A DNA stretch of 64,000 nt from Yersinia ruckeri ATCC 29473 (GCF_000754815.1 NZ_KN150747.1:1643908-1707907), one strand, 5' to 3'; shown: positions 9,956-20,865, counted from the stretch's first letter. Made by a program: numbers and translations. Notes: generated from the sequence alone by a model not told the origin.

Positions 9956-10843
9956 TTATCCGACGTAAGTCAGTAATCCCGCAGATGAAGGGACATTGAA
10001 GTCCACAGACATCATTACGCTCAATGACGTGATAGCGATGATTGAGAATATGAAAAGTTTTCTCGCCCATACGCTGTCATTGGTAGCTTTGTAGCCACGC
10101 AACGCCATACCTAGCCACCACACGCTCACCGCAGCAGCGACAACCAGATATTTATATCCGGCGTAACCACTCAGGGTCAGCATCAGGGTCGCGACCATAA
10201 AGGCCAGAATATAAAGGGTAATATGGTTTTTGGTGACCGATATTCCTTTTATCACTGGCAATACAGGGATATTCGCAGCCTGATAATCTTTAAAGCGGAA
10301 AATAGCGATAGCGTAAGAATGCGGCATCTGCCAGATGCTGAAGATCAGTAATAAGATCAACGCGCCGGTGTCGAACTGGCCAGTAACAGCACAATAACCG
10401 ATAACCGGTGGTGCAGCACCGGAGAGACTACCGATTAATGTACCGTAGACTGACTTACGCTTCATGTAGAGGCTATAAACCCCAACATAGATAATGAAAC
10501 CAATGACGGCCAGCATCATTGCTAACGCATTGGCCGCCACATAAAGCAACAGCATGCCAGCAATACCCAGTACCGAAGCATAAATCAGGCTTATCTTCGG
10601 TTCGATAAGGCCTTTTACCAAGACCCGGTTCTTCGTTCTCTCCATGATGCAGTCGATATCGCGGTCGATATAGTTGTTAAACACACACCCGGAGGCAACA
10701 ACTAACGAGACACCAATAAGCGTGGCGAGAAAAAGGGGGTAATCAATGTCGCCTTTAGAGGCGAGGAGGAATCCCCCAACGACAGAAATTAAATTGCCGA
10801 AAATAATTCCTGGTTTAGTTACTTGTAGGTATTGCTTAATCAT
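9956..10843 (-). CDS. cyoE: Protoheme IX farnesyltransferase CyoE (heme O synthase)
   Basis: Integral-membrane prenyltransferase making heme O for cytochrome bo3, 295 residues from the chosen start. The two Asp-rich motifs of the UbiA superfamily are seen as [18 protein letters not shown] and [17 protein letters not shown]-like (here [18 protein letters not shown]). [17 protein letters not shown] matches the E. coli N-terminus, so 10843 is preferred to a TTG at 10864. It is the last gene of the cyo operon, 13 bases after cyoD. Confidence 0.95.
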   Translation of the reverse strand: MIKQYLQVTKPGIIFGNLISVVGGFLLASKGDIDYPLFLATLIGVSLVVASGCVFNNYIDRDIDCIMERTKNRVLVKGLIEPKISLIYASVLGIAGMLLLYVAANALAMMLAVIGFIIYVGVYSLYMKRKSVYGTLIGSLSGAAPPVIGYCAVTGQFDTGALILLLIFSIWQMPHSYAIAIFRFKDYQAANIPVLPVIKGISVTKNHITLYILAFMVATLMLTLSGYAGYKYLVVAAAVSVWWLGMALRGYKATNDSVWARKLFIFSIIAITSLSVMMSVDFNVPSSAGLLTYVG

Positions 10844-10856
10844 CACATGCAGCTCT

Positions 10857-11189
10857 TTAGTCAACCATCATATTGATGTTGAGGTTGTACATAATCCACA
10901 GCGAGCCCACAACAACGATAGCGATAATCATCACGGTGAACAGAAACGCCACCAGGTTCCAGCGTTCTTCCGACTTTCCATTCATATGCAGGAAGTACAC
11001 TAAATGTACGATAATCTGCACCACGGCAAGGGTGACCACCGTTGCCAGAATCATGGTATGAGAAGCCGTTCCCTGCATAACCATAACAAATGGAATTACT
11101 GTCAAAATAATCGACAGAATAAAGCCGATAAGATAGGACTTCAGGCTACCGTGGCTGGCTCCACCGTGGCCAGTAGTTGAATGACTCAT
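10857..11189 (-). CDS. cyoD: Cytochrome o ubiquinol oxidase subunit IV CyoD
   Basis: Small subunit of cytochrome bo3, 110 residues with three membrane helices (about 17-38, 46-67 and 80-101). It helps assemble the CuB centre by family knowledge. The ATG follows directly on the cyoC stop codon with no gap, implying coupled translation. The Ser/His/Gly-rich start and [16 protein letters not shown] are typical of the family. Confidence 0.94.
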   Translation of the reverse strand: MSHSTTGHGGASHGSLKSYLIGFILSIILTVIPFVMVMQGTASHTMILATVVTLAVVQIIVHLVYFLHMNGKSEERWNLVAFLFTVMIIAIVVVGSLWIMYNLNINMMVD

Positions 11190-11804
11190 TTACATGGCTC
11201 CTAACAGATAAACAACGGTGAACACACAGATCCACACCACATCGAGGAAGTGCCAGAACAGGCTCAGACACATCAGACGAGTTTGGTTAGTTGGATTCAG
11301 ACCACGCTTGGCAACTTGAATCATCATAATGATGATCCAGACTAAACCTGTCGTTACGTGAAGACCATGCGTGGCAACCAGCGCGAAGAAGCTGGATAAG
11401 AACGCGCTGCGATCTGGGCCATATCCTTCTGCGATCAGGTGATGGAATTCATAGATTTCCATCGCCACAAAGCCCAAGCCGAACAGGAAGGTCATACCCA
11501 ACCAGATATTGACCTGGTTTTTGTTGCCTTTGTTCATGCCCAGCATGGCTACGCCGTAGGTAATACTACTGAACAGTAACAGGAAGGTTTCAACCAGAAC
11601 AAAGTTCAAGTCGAAAATATCCTTACCTGTCGGACCGCCAGCGGTTCCATTTACCAACACTGCATAAGTTGCGAACAAGGTCGCAAACAAAATACAGTCG
11701 CTCATCAGGTAGACCCAGAAGCCGAAAACCTTAGTGGCTCCCGCATCGTGGTGCCCATGCTCGGCATGGGCTACGTTGTGGTTAGTCAGAGTTTCAGTTG
11801 ACAT
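11190..11804 (-). CDS. cyoC: Cytochrome o ubiquinol oxidase subunit III CyoC
   Basis: Five-helix subunit III of cytochrome bo3, 204 residues. Family signatures are [24 protein letters not shown] near the N-terminus and [14 protein letters not shown] in the middle. It belongs to the heme-copper oxidase subunit III family and stabilises the core enzyme. It overlaps cyoB by 11 bases and abuts cyoD. Confidence 0.95.
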   Translation of the reverse strand: MSTETLTNHNVAHAEHGHHDAGATKVFGFWVYLMSDCILFATLFATYAVLVNGTAGGPTGKDIFDLNFVLVETFLLLFSSITYGVAMLGMNKGNKNQVNIWLGMTFLFGLGFVAMEIYEFHHLIAEGYGPDRSAFLSSFFALVATHGLHVTTGLVWIIIMMIQVAKRGLNPTNQTRLMCLSLFWHFLDVVWICVFTVVYLLGAM

Positions 11805-13791
11805 GATTCACGCCTGCTTTGCTGATTTGTTCATGGTGAAGATTTTCGATGCGCTCAACTTCTTCTGCTGGCACATAGTAATCCACATCCTCGTCGAAAC
11901 TTTTCACGATCCAGGTGACGATCATGCCAACGAAACCAGCGATAGCCATCCACCAGATGTGCCAGACCATGGCGAAGCCAAAGATCAGACTGAAAGCCGC
12001 AATGATGACACCCGCACCGGTATTCTTCGGCATGTGGATCTCTTCGTATTTTGCTGGGCGTTTGTAAGCTTCGCCTTTCTCTTTCATATCCCAGAATTCA
12101 TCACGGTCAACAACTTCAGGTACCACAGCGAAGTTATAGAACGGCGGTGGGGAAGAGGTAGACCATTCCAGCGTACGAGCATCCCACGGATCACCGGTCA
12201 GATCGCGATTTTGCTCACGGTCACGGTCACGGACACTGACAAAGACCTGGATAACCTGACACAAGATACCGCAGGCAATCAGCACTGCACCGCCAGCCGC
12301 TACCATCAACATCGGGTGGAATTCCGGGTTGATATCCTGACTTAAACGACGAGTCATACCCATAAAGCCCAGCACATACAAAGGCATAAAGGCGACGAAG
12401 AAACCGATAATCCAGAACCAGAAAGCACGTTTGCCCCATGTTTCGTTCAGCGTAAAGCCGAAGGATTTAGGGAACCAATAAGTCAGACCGGCGAAGCAAC
12501 CGAAGACTACGCCGCCGATGATCACGTTATGGAAGTGAGCAATCAGGAACAGGCTGTTATGCAATACGAAGTTCGCACCTGGAACCGCCAACAGCACGCC
12601 GGTCATCCCACCGATAGAGAAGGTGATGATAAAGCCAACGGTCCACAGCATGGCAGAGTTGAACTGAATGCGGCCTTGATACATGGTGAACAGCCAGTTG
12701 AAGATCTTCACCCCGGTTGGGATGGAAATAATCATGGTGGCAATACCGAAGAAGGCATTTACGTTGGCACCGGATCCCATGGTAAAGAAGTGGTGTAGCC
12801 AAACAATAAATGACAGAACGGTAATGGCAATAGTGGCCCAAACCAATGAGGTATAACCGAATAGACGTTTCTTCGAGAAGGTCGCAGTGACTTCGGAGAA
12901 CACCCCGAATACCGGCAGAACCAGGATATACACCTCCGGATGGCCCCAGGCCCAAATCAGGTTGATGTACATCATCATGTTGCCGCCCATATCATTGGTA
13001 AAGAAATGGGTGCCCATGTAGCGATCAAGCGTCAACAATGCAACGGTGACGGTCAGAATCGGGAAAGAAACGATAATCAGGATGTTGGTACAGAAAGCCG
13101 CCCAAGTAAAGACGGGCATTTTCATCATCGACATACCTGGTGCGCGCATCTTGAGGATAGTCGCGAAGAAGTTAACACCGGTCAGCAAAGTACCCAGACC
13201 TGAAATCTGTAGACTCCATATCCAGTAATCAACACCGACTCCTGGGTTGTACTCGATACCTGACAGTGGCGGATATGCCAGCCAGCCAGTTTGAGCAAAT
13301 TCACCGACTCCCAGAGAAATGTTGATTAACACCACCCCGACGACGAAGAACCAGAAGCTTAGGGAGTTCAAGAACGGGAAGGCAACGTCGCGCGCACCAA
13401 TTTGCAAAGGTACAACGATGTTCATCAGACCAACCACGAAAGGCATCGCCATGAAGAAGATCATGATTACGCCGTGAGCGGTAAATATCTGGTCATAGTG
13501 ATGAGGTGGCAGGAATCCCGCCTCACCCGCCGAAGCCAGCGCCTGTTGGCTTCGCATCATGATGGCATCGGCGAAACCGCGCAACAGCATGACCATGGCC
13601 ACCAGAATGTACATGATCCCGATTTTTTTATGGTCAACAGAGGTTAACCATTCGCTCCATAACCATTTCCATTTGCCGAAATAGGTCAGGGCGGCAACCA
13701 ATGCCAAACCGCCAAGAACAATGGCAGCAACGGTAACCATTATTATTGGTTCGTGTAACGGAACCGCATCAAGTGTTAATTTTCCCAACAT
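11794..13791 (-). CDS. cyoB: Cytochrome o ubiquinol oxidase subunit I CyoB
   Basis: Catalytic subunit of the proton-pumping ubiquinol oxidase, 665 residues, about 15 membrane helices. Ligands for heme b, heme o3 and CuB are visible: His106 (FTAHGVIM), the [14 protein letters not shown] motif with the His-Tyr pair, the His-His pair in WLHHFFTMG, and HFHNVIIGG. It oxidises ubiquinol and reduces oxygen to water. It sits four bases after cyoA. Nothing is missing. Confidence 0.97.
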   Translation of the reverse strand: MLGKLTLDAVPLHEPIIMVTVAAIVLGGLALVAALTYFGKWKWLWSEWLTSVDHKKIGIMYILVAMVMLLRGFADAIMMRSQQALASAGEAGFLPPHHYDQIFTAHGVIMIFFMAMPFVVGLMNIVVPLQIGARDVAFPFLNSLSFWFFVVGVVLINISLGVGEFAQTGWLAYPPLSGIEYNPGVGVDYWIWSLQISGLGTLLTGVNFFATILKMRAPGMSMMKMPVFTWAAFCTNILIIVSFPILTVTVALLTLDRYMGTHFFTNDMGGNMMMYINLIWAWGHPEVYILVLPVFGVFSEVTATFSKKRLFGYTSLVWATIAITVLSFIVWLHHFFTMGSGANVNAFFGIATMIISIPTGVKIFNWLFTMYQGRIQFNSAMLWTVGFIITFSIGGMTGVLLAVPGANFVLHNSLFLIAHFHNVIIGGVVFGCFAGLTYWFPKSFGFTLNETWGKRAFWFWIIGFFVAFMPLYVLGFMGMTRRLSQDINPEFHPMLMVAAGGAVLIACGILCQVIQVFVSVRDRDREQNRDLTGDPWDARTLEWSTSSPPPFYNFAVVPEVVDRDEFWDMKEKGEAYKRPAKYEEIHMPKNTGAGVIIAAFSLIFGFAMVWHIWWMAIAGFVGMIVTWIVKSFDEDVDYYVPAEEVERIENLHHEQISKAGVNHVN

Positions 13792-13795
13792 CGTT

Positions 13796-14746
13796 TTATT
13801 CCTCGGCTCCGGCGTGAGAGTGTTCGCCCATTTCCATGCCTTTGCTCATGTCCATGCCTTTATGCATGTCATCGCTCTTGTGCATGTTCATATCGCCCAT
13901 AAATTTGCCAATAGTTTCTTTAAACAGCTCTGGCTTAACGCTGGAGAAGTACTCAACCGGGTTATTTTCACTCGGCTCAGCCAACTTATCGAAATCAGCA
14001 GTAGTATTCAGGGTGTTTGGCGATTTTTTCACCTGCGCGACCCACTGATCGAAATCACCTTGAGTCGGTGTTGCGATGGCAGTGAATTTCATTCCAGAGA
14101 AGCCTTTACCGCTGAAGCTGCTGGAAATACCTTTGTATTTACCTGGCTCATTGGCAATCAGATGCAGTTTGGTTTGCATCCCGGCCATCGCATAAATCTG
14201 CCCGCCTAACTGAGGAATAAAGAATGAGTTCATTACCGAGTTAGATGTGATCTTGAAGTTCACCGGAACATCTGTAGGGAAAGCGAGTTCATTAACGGTG
14301 GCAATGCCTTGTTCTGGATAGATAAATAACCATTTCCAGTCCAAAGAAACCACTTCAATGGTGATCGGTTCTTTACCTTCAACGACCAACGGTTTGAATG
14401 GATCCAATTCGTGAGATGTTTTCCAGGTTATCGTGGCCAGAATGGCGATGATAATGATGGGAACAGCCCATACAACCAGCTCAATTTTGTTGGAATGGGA
14501 CCAGTTCGGGGTATAGGTTGCATTTTTGTTAGAAGCACGGAACTTCCACGCAAACGCAAACGCCATAAGAATAACCGGAACTACTACGATCAACATTAAA
14601 CCGATAGCGGTGAGTATCAGCGTTTTTTGTTCGAGTCCGATTGTGCCTTTAGGGTTCATCAATACCATATCGCAACCACCGAGTGATACCGTGGCTGCAA
14701 ATAAAGACAATATCCCAATATTTTTAATGTATTTCTTAAGTCTCAT
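13796..14746 (-). CDS. cyoA: Cytochrome o ubiquinol oxidase subunit II CyoA
   Basis: Subunit II of cytochrome bo3, 316 residues. A lipoprotein signal peptide ends in LGGC (lipidated Cys25); two membrane helices and a periplasmic cupredoxin-like domain follow. As expected of a quinol oxidase, it lacks the CuA-binding Cys/His set. The C-terminus is Met/His/Asp-rich ([19 protein letters not shown]), possibly metal-binding, which is inference. First gene of the operon cyoABCDE. Confidence 0.95.
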   Translation of the reverse strand: MRLKKYIKNIGILSLFAATVSLGGCDMVLMNPKGTIGLEQKTLILTAIGLMLIVVVPVILMAFAFAWKFRASNKNATYTPNWSHSNKIELVVWAVPIIIIAILATITWKTSHELDPFKPLVVEGKEPITIEVVSLDWKWLFIYPEQGIATVNELAFPTDVPVNFKITSNSVMNSFFIPQLGGQIYAMAGMQTKLHLIANEPGKYKGISSSFSGKGFSGMKFTAIATPTQGDFDQWVAQVKKSPNTLNTTADFDKLAEPSENNPVEYFSSVKPELFKETIGKFMGDMNMHKSDDMHKGMDMSKGMEMGEHSHAGAEE

Positions 14747-15106
14747 CTAACGACCTCAATTACAAAGGGCTCTATTGTCGTTTCATGTGTGCGGGCATTT
14801 TACGGGAAGGTTGCAAGACTGTAAACATGCTTAAGATTGTGTCAGCGGCTTGTTGACACTTTATGTTAAGGGGGTCACAGATGTTGCTTACCGTGACAAT
14901 TTACTAATAGCAACAATATGTTGGCGAAGTGAGAGATGAACTAAAGTGACTATACTAAGTAAAAACAATGCCAAGCAGGCTTTTATTGCGGAAAAATAGA
15001 GATTTGGCGGGCGATTATTGGTCAGGGTATGTAAATAATATGTACGGAAAAGGTAAATTTAAATATCTTCCGGGGTGACTTAAATAGTTACCCCGGAATT
15101 ATTTAG
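14747..15106. promoter_or_regulatory. cyoA upstream region
   Basis: 360 bases without a gene between the Tsx-like gene and cyoA on the same strand. It should hold the cyo promoter and any ArcA/Fnr control sites; I could not place a specific box with confidence. The far end holds the terminator at 15068-15098. Confidence 0.45.
15068..15098 (-). terminator. Hairpin after the Tsx-like channel gene
   Basis: Stem TTCCGGGGT / ACCCCGGAA, nine perfect pairs plus wobble extension, starting 9 bases after the stop codon. Its minus-strand downstream side is A/T-rich rather than a clean T run. Confidence 0.6.
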
Positions 15107-15886
15107 TTAGAAATTATATTTAACAGAGTAGATGATACCGTCTTGTAAAAAGTCTTCGCCCAACTTGTTGTAGGCATAACGGTACTGAATACCGGTAGTC
15201 AATTGCTTAACTGGTGTCCACCACAACGCGATAGCACCATTCACGCCATTGCGGCCACCGTTACCTGCTGCATAACGTTCTGCACGGTTGAATTCCAGCT
15301 CGTTCCAGTTGGTGATACTGAATTTCTCATCGAAAGCGGTAAAATCATAGCCTGCGACCCAGCCGACAACGTAACCGTTATTACCAGAATAATAGGTTTG
15401 GTCAACATAATGCAGGGCGACGAAAGGTTTCATCCACACGCCGGCAACAGTTGCGTTATAGCCGATACCGTACAGCGTGTTCACTTCGTGGAAGTTGCTG
15501 TAGTCATTGCCCTGAGCGCTTGGCAGAGAGTATGTACCGTATACGTGACCGTACAGGTTGAAACCGGAGTCACCCAAATAGTAGCGGCCGGTGGTTTTAA
15601 AGGTATAACGTTGGTTATCACCTGGCTGAGCGGTTTTGGAGTTGAACGGGTTTTCCAAATCGAAGAAGCCGTAAACTTCGCCCCAGCTAAAGCCCGCGCC
15701 GCCTTCCAGTTCAATGTAAGCAAAATCGTCTTTATGGGATGAATCACCAGATTTATGCGTAGTGCTCTTCGTCCAGTCTAGGTAGTTCATGCTGATGTTG
15801 CCAAAGCCCCATTGATATTCAGCTTGGACAGACGGTGCCAGAGTGACTGCGGTCAACGCGAGAGCGCCAACGAGAATTTTACGCAT
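15107..15886 (-). CDS. Tsx/OmpK-family outer-membrane channel
   Basis: Predicted outer-membrane beta barrel of the nucleoside-specific channel (Tsx/OmpK) family, 259 residues. A 22-residue signal peptide ends in VQA. EYQWGFGNISMNYLDW opens the mature protein, alternating aromatic strands follow, and the chain ends in Phe (YSVKYNF), the BAM recognition signature. True E. coli Tsx is longer; this resembles the Vibrio OmpK branch more, so nucleoside specificity is not certain. It is a single-gene unit between ampG and cyoA, absent at this place in E. coli. Confidence 0.85.
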   Translation of the reverse strand: MRKILVGALALTAVTLAPSVQAEYQWGFGNISMNYLDWTKSTTHKSGDSSHKDDFAYIELEGGAGFSWGEVYGFFDLENPFNSKTAQPGDNQRYTFKTTGRYYLGDSGFNLYGHVYGTYSLPSAQGNDYSNFHEVNTLYGIGYNATVAGVWMKPFVALHYVDQTYYSGNNGYVVGWVAGYDFTAFDEKFSITNWNELEFNRAERYAAGNGGRNGVNGAIALWWTPVKQLTTGIQYRYAYNKLGEDFLQDGIIYSVKYNF

Positions 15887-15925
15887 AAATGCCTCAATTA
15901 GGTTGAATTGTTTCTGGTGAAATAA

Positions 15926-15941
15926 AAGGACACATGTCCTT
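15926..15941. promoter_or_regulatory. Operator-like inverted repeat before the Tsx-like gene
   Basis: Arms AAGGACA and TGTCCTT separated by two bases, 40 bases upstream of the start codon, in the expected promoter zone. The binding protein is unknown. Confidence 0.35.
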
Positions 15942-16105
15942 GATAAAAAGTGCGCACATCATAGTCTGACCGCACAAAAGGATAAAGACCCAGGGGTGAT
16001 TCGACTCTCATTTTTAGGATAAAATTTCTGGGTGGTTACTTAATTATGTGATCTGCATCTAATTATTTCTAGGGTGACTGTTCCCATCACTGGCCGGAAC
16101 ATATA

Positions 16106-16135
16106 AAAAAAGCCGGTATGGGATACCGGCTTTTT
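16106..16135. terminator. Terminator after ampG
   Basis: Stem AAAAAGCCGGTAT / ATACCGGCTTTTT with a tiny loop, flanked by A and T runs on both sides, 12 bases after the ampG stop. It could act in both directions. Confidence 0.9.
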
Positions 16136-16146
16136 AAAGTCTCTGT

Positions 16147-17625
16147 TTAGGTTAAATGGGCACGTCTCAAAGACAGATAATCGAGGATACCGCCCAACAT
16201 CATGCCGATAATACTGAGTTGGATGCCCCGAAGCAGCAAGGTATCAGCCAGTTGTGTTGCCGATGTCCAGCCCCATGCATTGCAAATCAACAGCACCAGC
16301 CAGATGGCGAGTAACACACAACCTACGGTGAGAAAACGCAATGCCCAGCGGTAGCCGGTTTTAAATTCGGTACGCGGCATAAATTCATCAGTTTTTTGCG
16401 TGAATTCAAGCGTGTGGCGACAGATATACAGCAATATCAACCCAGGTACCGCTGCGGCGATGGAGAACAGATAAAATAACGACCAACCGTGAGTTTCCAC
16501 AAACCAGCCAGCCACCGGCCCGACATAGACCCGACCTACAGCCGATAATGCGGATAGCAATGCGAACTGAGTCGCGGAAAACGACTTATTACACAAAGTC
16601 ATCAACAGCGCTACAAAAGCTGCGGTGCCCATACCACCACAAATATTTTCCAAAAAAATGGCACTGCCCATGCTGAATATATTTTTGTCTGTAACCGATA
16701 AAATCCAATAACCTACGTTAGAAACACCTTGTAGAATGCCGAAAATCATCAACGCGCGGAACAAACTGAGTCGCTGCATCAACAGACCGCCATATAAGGC
16801 ACCGATAATGGTCGCCAACAACCCGAGAGTTTTGTTCACCAGACCGACATCACCAGCGTTAAACCCCAATCCACGAATCAAAAACGGCGTACTTAAACTG
16901 GCGGCAAAGGCATCGCCCATCTTATACAGCACGATTAACAGCAAAATCAGCCAGGCGTTATTACGACCAAAGAAATCACGCAACGGGGCAACAATGGCCT
17001 GCTCCAGCGTTTTAGGCGCCGCGGGGGGCGCTGCGGGTTCCGGGGCCAGTAGGGTCGCGATCACCCCGATGATCATCAACCCAGCCATCAACCAATAGGT
17101 TGACTGCCAGCCGAGATAGCGGTCAGCAATCCACAATGCCAGCCCGCCGGAAACCAACATCGCCAGCCGGTAACCCAACACCGAAACGGCAGCGCCGGTG
17201 CCTCGTTCTTCTGCACTGAGCAAATCTGTCTTATAAGCATCGAACACAATATCTTGTGATGCGGAGCAAAATGCGACCAATACCGCAATGGCTGCCAGCC
17301 ACCACAAATGCTTTGCTGGCTCCATAAAGCCCATCGCCACAATGGCGACGATCAATAATAACTGGCTGATTAATAACCAGCCACGCCTACGCCCAAGAAA
17401 TGAGGGCGTATAGCGATCCATCAGCGGGGACCACAAAAATTTGAAAACATAGGCCTGGCCGACCAGCGAGAAAATCCCGATGGTTTTCAGATCGACGTTT
17501 TCCACCGTCATCCAGGCTTGCAGCGTGCCAGATGTCAGTGCCAGAGGAAGACCGGAGGCGAACCCCAGTAATAAAAGAATAAGCGAATTACGCTGTGTAA
17601 ACAGGTTTGAATAGCGATTGGACAT
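16147..17625 (-). CDS. ampG: Muropeptide permease AmpG
   Basis: Inner-membrane MFS-type permease, 492 residues, that imports GlcNAc-1,6-anhydro-MurNAc peptides during cell-wall recycling and so feeds the AmpR/ampC signalling pathway where present. Hydrophobic helices run throughout; FASGLPLALTSGTLQAWM near the N-terminus and SPLMDRYTPSFLGRRRGW (motif-A position) are typical. It is downstream of yajG in the same orientation with a 58-base gap containing a hairpin. Order yajG-ampG is as in E. coli. Confidence 0.95.
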   Translation of the reverse strand: MSNRYSNLFTQRNSLILLLLGFASGLPLALTSGTLQAWMTVENVDLKTIGIFSLVGQAYVFKFLWSPLMDRYTPSFLGRRRGWLLISQLLLIVAIVAMGFMEPAKHLWWLAAIAVLVAFCSASQDIVFDAYKTDLLSAEERGTGAAVSVLGYRLAMLVSGGLALWIADRYLGWQSTYWLMAGLMIIGVIATLLAPEPAAPPAAPKTLEQAIVAPLRDFFGRNNAWLILLLIVLYKMGDAFAASLSTPFLIRGLGFNAGDVGLVNKTLGLLATIIGALYGGLLMQRLSLFRALMIFGILQGVSNVGYWILSVTDKNIFSMGSAIFLENICGGMGTAAFVALLMTLCNKSFSATQFALLSALSAVGRVYVGPVAGWFVETHGWSLFYLFSIAAAVPGLILLYICRHTLEFTQKTDEFMPRTEFKTGYRWALRFLTVGCVLLAIWLVLLICNAWGWTSATQLADTLLLRGIQLSIIGMMLGGILDYLSLRRAHLT

Positions 17626-17637
17626 ATAAAACCTATA

Positions 17638-17664
17638 TGCTCTGCTCCAATTTGGGGCAGAGCA
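17638..17664. other. Hairpin in the yajG-ampG gap
   Basis: Eleven-pair stem TGCTCTGCTCC / GGGGCAGAGCA (one wobble) with a five-base loop, between the yajG stop and the ampG start. There is no T run, so it looks like an mRNA processing or attenuation hairpin rather than a full terminator. Confidence 0.45.
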
Positions 17665-17683
17665 ACGTTAAGCAACTAACGGA

Positions 17684-18262
17684 TTAGCGAGCGTTCTGCT
17701 TGATAAAGTTGTTAACCGTGGTGTCTTGAGCCATATCAGCGATCACGTCACTCAGCACTGTATTAACTGCTTCGGTAATTTTGGTATTGCTGGCGGTAAA
17801 GGCACCTTGAACATTGTAGATTGAACGGTAGTTCTTAACCTGCTTGTTGCCGTTTTTAGCCTGTGCAGTGATCGAAATGTCGGCTTTGGTAGTGATGTTA
17901 TAACGCAGGTTGCCTTCCTGCACATTGGCAAACAGTTGGTTGACCACAATTTGCAAGTCAACGGGTGCATCAGTACCGATCATATAACCGCGAGCAGTCA
18001 TTTGTTTTTCAAGCACTTCCTGCAACAGGAAACGCAGATCGCGAGAGGGTGTTAAGGCCACTAGCTGGCCATCGCGGTTAACTTTTGCCAGCGCAGCATC
18101 TTGACGTTGATCGGCACCGTTAATACTGATGGTAACGCCCATCAATGTTGGATCTTGTGCTGGCAATACTATTTTCGGTGTGACTTCCAGTGTATTGCTG
18201 CTGGTAGTACAGCCCGCCAGAATGAATGCGGCCAACAGCGGGAAAAGAATTTTCTTTAGCAT
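17684..18262 (-). CDS. yajG: YajG family lipoprotein
   Basis: Predicted lipoprotein, 192 residues. The signal peptide MLKKILFPLLAAFILAGC ends in a lipobox with Cys18. The mature part matches E. coli YajG throughout (LMGVTISINGADQRQDAALAKV, SRDLRFLLQEVLEKQMTARGYMIG). Its function is not established. ATG at 18262 is chosen because GAGAA stands upstream and because it matches the E. coli start; a GTG lies two codons earlier. It is divergent from bolA. Confidence 0.92.
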   Translation of the reverse strand: MLKKILFPLLAAFILAGCTTSSNTLEVTPKIVLPAQDPTLMGVTISINGADQRQDAALAKVNRDGQLVALTPSRDLRFLLQEVLEKQMTARGYMIGTDAPVDLQIVVNQLFANVQEGNLRYNITTKADISITAQAKNGNKQVKNYRSIYNVQGAFTASNTKITEAVNTVLSDVIADMAQDTTVNNFIKQNAR

Positions 18263-18584
18263 GTTCACGTTCTCAATAGTTATGGAATTTTTAATAATCT
18301 GAGCGGGATAGCTGCAATATTATTGGCACATCATAGCATTGCCGCGGATGGGGGGAAGATCACAACGAAGACAAATTCACCACAAACGTAGCTTTATAGC
18401 CAGAAACCATACAAATAACCTTTTGCTCTGACAATCGGATTATCCTCAACTTATGCGATTTGATGTCGGTGGTGGGCGTAATTACTCAAGAATTATTGTC
18501 AAAGGAATGTTATAAATCAGCCAAAACCGACTAATATTGCAGTAGAAGGTGTGCAGTTCTCTGCCGTAGCAGTAAGGAGATGTT
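18263..18584. promoter_or_regulatory. Divergent yajG / bolA region
   Basis: About 320 bases without a gene between divergent yajG and bolA; both promoters must lie here. In E. coli bolA is growth-rate and stationary-phase controlled, but I cannot assign a defined promoter box in this sequence. Confidence 0.4.
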
Positions 18585-18905
18585 ATGATTCTGATTCGTG
18601 AAAAAATAGAAGAAAAACTCAGGGCGGCATTTGAACCTGTTCACTTGGAAGTGATCAACGAAAGCTACCGTCACAATGTTCCTGCAGGCTCCGAGAGCCA
18701 TTTTAAAATTGTGATTGTGAGTGATAAATTTGTCGGTGAGCGTTTTTTGAGCCGCCACCGTGCCATTTATGGCATATTGTCGGAAGAATTGGCGGGGGAT
18801 GTGCATGCGCTGGCATTGCACACCTACACAGACAAAGAGTGGGCTAATTTGCAGGATGCCGTACCTAGCTCGCCTTCATGCCGCGATGCTGGCACCTTGG
18901 CGTAA
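18585..18905 (+). CDS. bolA: BolA transcriptional / Fe-S partner protein
   Basis: BolA family protein, 106 residues. It has the class II KH-like fold with the conserved [20 protein letters not shown] and LHTYTDKEW segments; the latter includes the conserved His used in cluster binding with monothiol glutaredoxin. It affects morphology and stationary-phase gene expression in E. coli. AAGGAG precedes the start. It stands alone and is followed by a terminator, upstream of tig as in E. coli. Confidence 0.95.
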   Translation: MILIREKIEEKLRAAFEPVHLEVINESYRHNVPAGSESHFKIVIVSDKFVGERFLSRHRAIYGILSEELAGDVHALALHTYTDKEWANLQDAVPSSPSCRDAGTLA

Positions 18906-18974
18906 ATTAATGCAGTGACCTGATTTCAGTGGAACTTTTCAACTGATTTAGGGTATTAGTAGTAGCGAAATAGA

Positions 18975-19003
18975 CGAACGGCCTCTGGGGCCGTTTGTTT
19001 TTT
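18975..19003 (+). terminator. Terminator after bolA
   Basis: Stem AACGGCC / GGCCGTT, with imperfect extension, followed by TGTTTTTT, about 70 bases after the bolA stop. The rest of 18906-19315 is the tig promoter and leader, in which I see no gene. Confidence 0.85.
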
Positions 19004-19315
19004 AACTAGCGACAAAACCATTTTTACCACAGCGCTGCCAGTATTTTTGTCGAGGGATCGACGTCTGCGTAAATTTTCGCGCGCTGACATTCACCGCTTT
19101 CCTCGACTCGTAACCTATGCACCGCTATAATGTCGCGTCTTATTTTTCCGGAATGGTTTCGGGACGCTTCTGACATCTGGGATACTCGGTTCTGTAATGC
19201 GGCCGTCCCGGTTCTTAGAGGATGTTTTCAGGGGCGATGTCATTATTGCAATGATGCTCTCTTGATAGCGGCTTCTGGAGTTGACCGAGCACTGTGATTT
19301 TTTTGAGGTAACAAG

Positions 19316-20620
19316 ATGCAAGTTTCTGTTGAAACCACCCAAGGCCTTGGCCGCCGTGTAACTATCACCGTTGCTGCTGACAGCATTGAGAAAGCAGTAA
19401 AAAGCGAGCTGTTGAAAGCTGCTAAAAATGTGCGTATCGACGGTTTCCGTAAAGGTCACGTACCGATGAGCATCGTTGAACAGCGTTACGGCGCGTCCGT
19501 TCGTCAGGATGTACTGGGCGATCTGATGCAACGCAACTTTGTTGATGCGATCATCAAAGAAAAAATCAACCCGGCTGGCGCACCAAGCTATGCACCGGGT
19601 GAGTACAAAGAAGGTGAAGATTTCACTTTCTCTGTTGAATTTGAAGTGTACCCAGAAGTTGAATTGAAAGATCTGGAAAGCATCGAAGTTGAGAAGCCGG
19701 TTGTTGAAGTCAATGACGCCGACGTTGATACCATGTTGGAAACCTTGCGTAAGCAACAAGCGACTTGGAAAGACACCGATGGCGCTGCCACAGCAGAAGA
19801 TCGCGTGACTCTGGACTTCAACGGTTCTATTGACGGTGAAGAGTTTGAGGGTGGTAAAGCAACTGATTTCGTACTGGCTATGGGCCAGAACCGCATGATC
19901 CCAGGCTTCGAAGAAGGCGTTGTGGGCCATAAAGCGGGCGAAGAATTCACTATCGACGTGAATTTCCCAGAAGATTACCATGCTGAAAACCTGAAAGGTA
20001 AATCAGCCCAGTTTGCTATCGTTCTGAAGAAAGTTGAACAGCGCGAGTTGCCAGAACTGACGGAAGAATTCATCAAACGTTTCGGTGTTGCTGATGGTTC
20101 TATCGAAGGTTTACGTGCCGAGGTGCGTAAAAACATGGAACGTGAGCTGAAAGGTGCAGTGCGTAACCGTGTTAAAACTCAGGCAATCGACGGCTTGGTT
20201 AGCGCTAACGAAATCGACGTTCCCGCCGCTCTGATCGACAGCGAAATCGACGTTCTGCGTCGCCAGGCTGCACAGCGTTTTGGTGGCAATGAGAAACAAG
20301 CTGCTGAACTGCCACGTGAACTGTTCGAAGAACAAGCTAAACGTCGCGTTGTTGTTGGCCTGCTGCTGGGTGAAGTTATCAGCCAGCACGAGCTGAAAGC
20401 TGACGAAGACCGCGTTAAGGCCTTGATCGAAGAAATGGCGTCTGCTTACGAAGATCCACAAGAAGTTATCGAGTTCTACAGCAAAAACAAAGAGCTGATG
20501 AACAACATGCGCAATGTGGCTCTGGAAGAACAAGCGGTAGAAACACTGCTGGCTAAAGCCAAAGTAACCGAAAAACCAACGACCTTCAGCGAGCTGATGA
20601 ATCAGACCACTGCTGCGTAA
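19316..20620 (+). CDS. tig: Trigger factor
   Basis: Ribosome-bound chaperone and peptidyl-prolyl isomerase, 434 residues. The N-terminal ribosome-binding domain has the signature [17 protein letters not shown] (FRK loop, about residues 43-46). A central FKBP-type domain (about 150-245; [17 protein letters not shown]) and the helical C-terminal chaperone arms follow. GAGGTAAC precedes the start. It is the first gene of the tig-clpP-clpX-lon quality-control block, but it has its own terminator. Confidence 0.98.
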   Translation: MQVSVETTQGLGRRVTITVAADSIEKAVKSELLKAAKNVRIDGFRKGHVPMSIVEQRYGASVRQDVLGDLMQRNFVDAIIKEKINPAGAPSYAPGEYKEGEDFTFSVEFEVYPEVELKDLESIEVEKPVVEVNDADVDTMLETLRKQQATWKDTDGAATAEDRVTLDFNGSIDGEEFEGGKATDFVLAMGQNRMIPGFEEGVVGHKAGEEFTIDVNFPEDYHAENLKGKSAQFAIVLKKVEQRELPELTEEFIKRFGVADGSIEGLRAEVRKNMERELKGAVRNRVKTQAIDGLVSANEIDVPAALIDSEIDVLRRQAAQRFGGNEKQAAELPRELFEEQAKRRVVVGLLLGEVISQHELKADEDRVKALIEEMASAYEDPQEVIEFYSKNKELMNNMRNVALEEQAVETLLAKAKVTEKPTTFSELMNQTTAA

Positions 20621-20671
20621 TGTTTTTCAGCGCATAACGTTAAGTATCTTTGACTTAGCGTTTTGACTTTT

Positions 20672-20703
20672 AAGCCCGTCGCCTTTGGCAACGGGCTTTT
20701 TTC
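20672..20703 (+). terminator. Terminator after tig
   Basis: Stem AAGCCCGT / ACGGGCTT with an 11-base loop followed by a T run (TTTTTTCTT), about 50 bases after the tig stop. Confidence 0.9.
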
Positions 20704-20865
20704 TTATTGGATAATTGGCGATAACGCAGCAAATTATCGGCTATGGTTACTCTGATTCTGGGCTATATTAAAAAAATGAAAGAAAGCGCTTAATTAAATT
20801 CGTAGCAGGTGCCATAAAATGCGTAGGGTAAGAAAGGGTTGCTGAGAGAATAAAAGACTATAGGA

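Noticed and set aside
11734-12345. Plus-strand open frame of 203 codons opposite cyoB/cyoC
   Set aside because: It is antisense to well-conserved oxidase genes, has odd His/Asp-rich composition and no family resemblance; a shadow of codon bias on the other strand.
19115-19981. Minus-strand open frame of 288 codons opposite tig
   Set aside because: It lies antisense to trigger factor and shows shadow composition (Phe-, His- and Asn-rich). No ribosome binding site or homologue is apparent.
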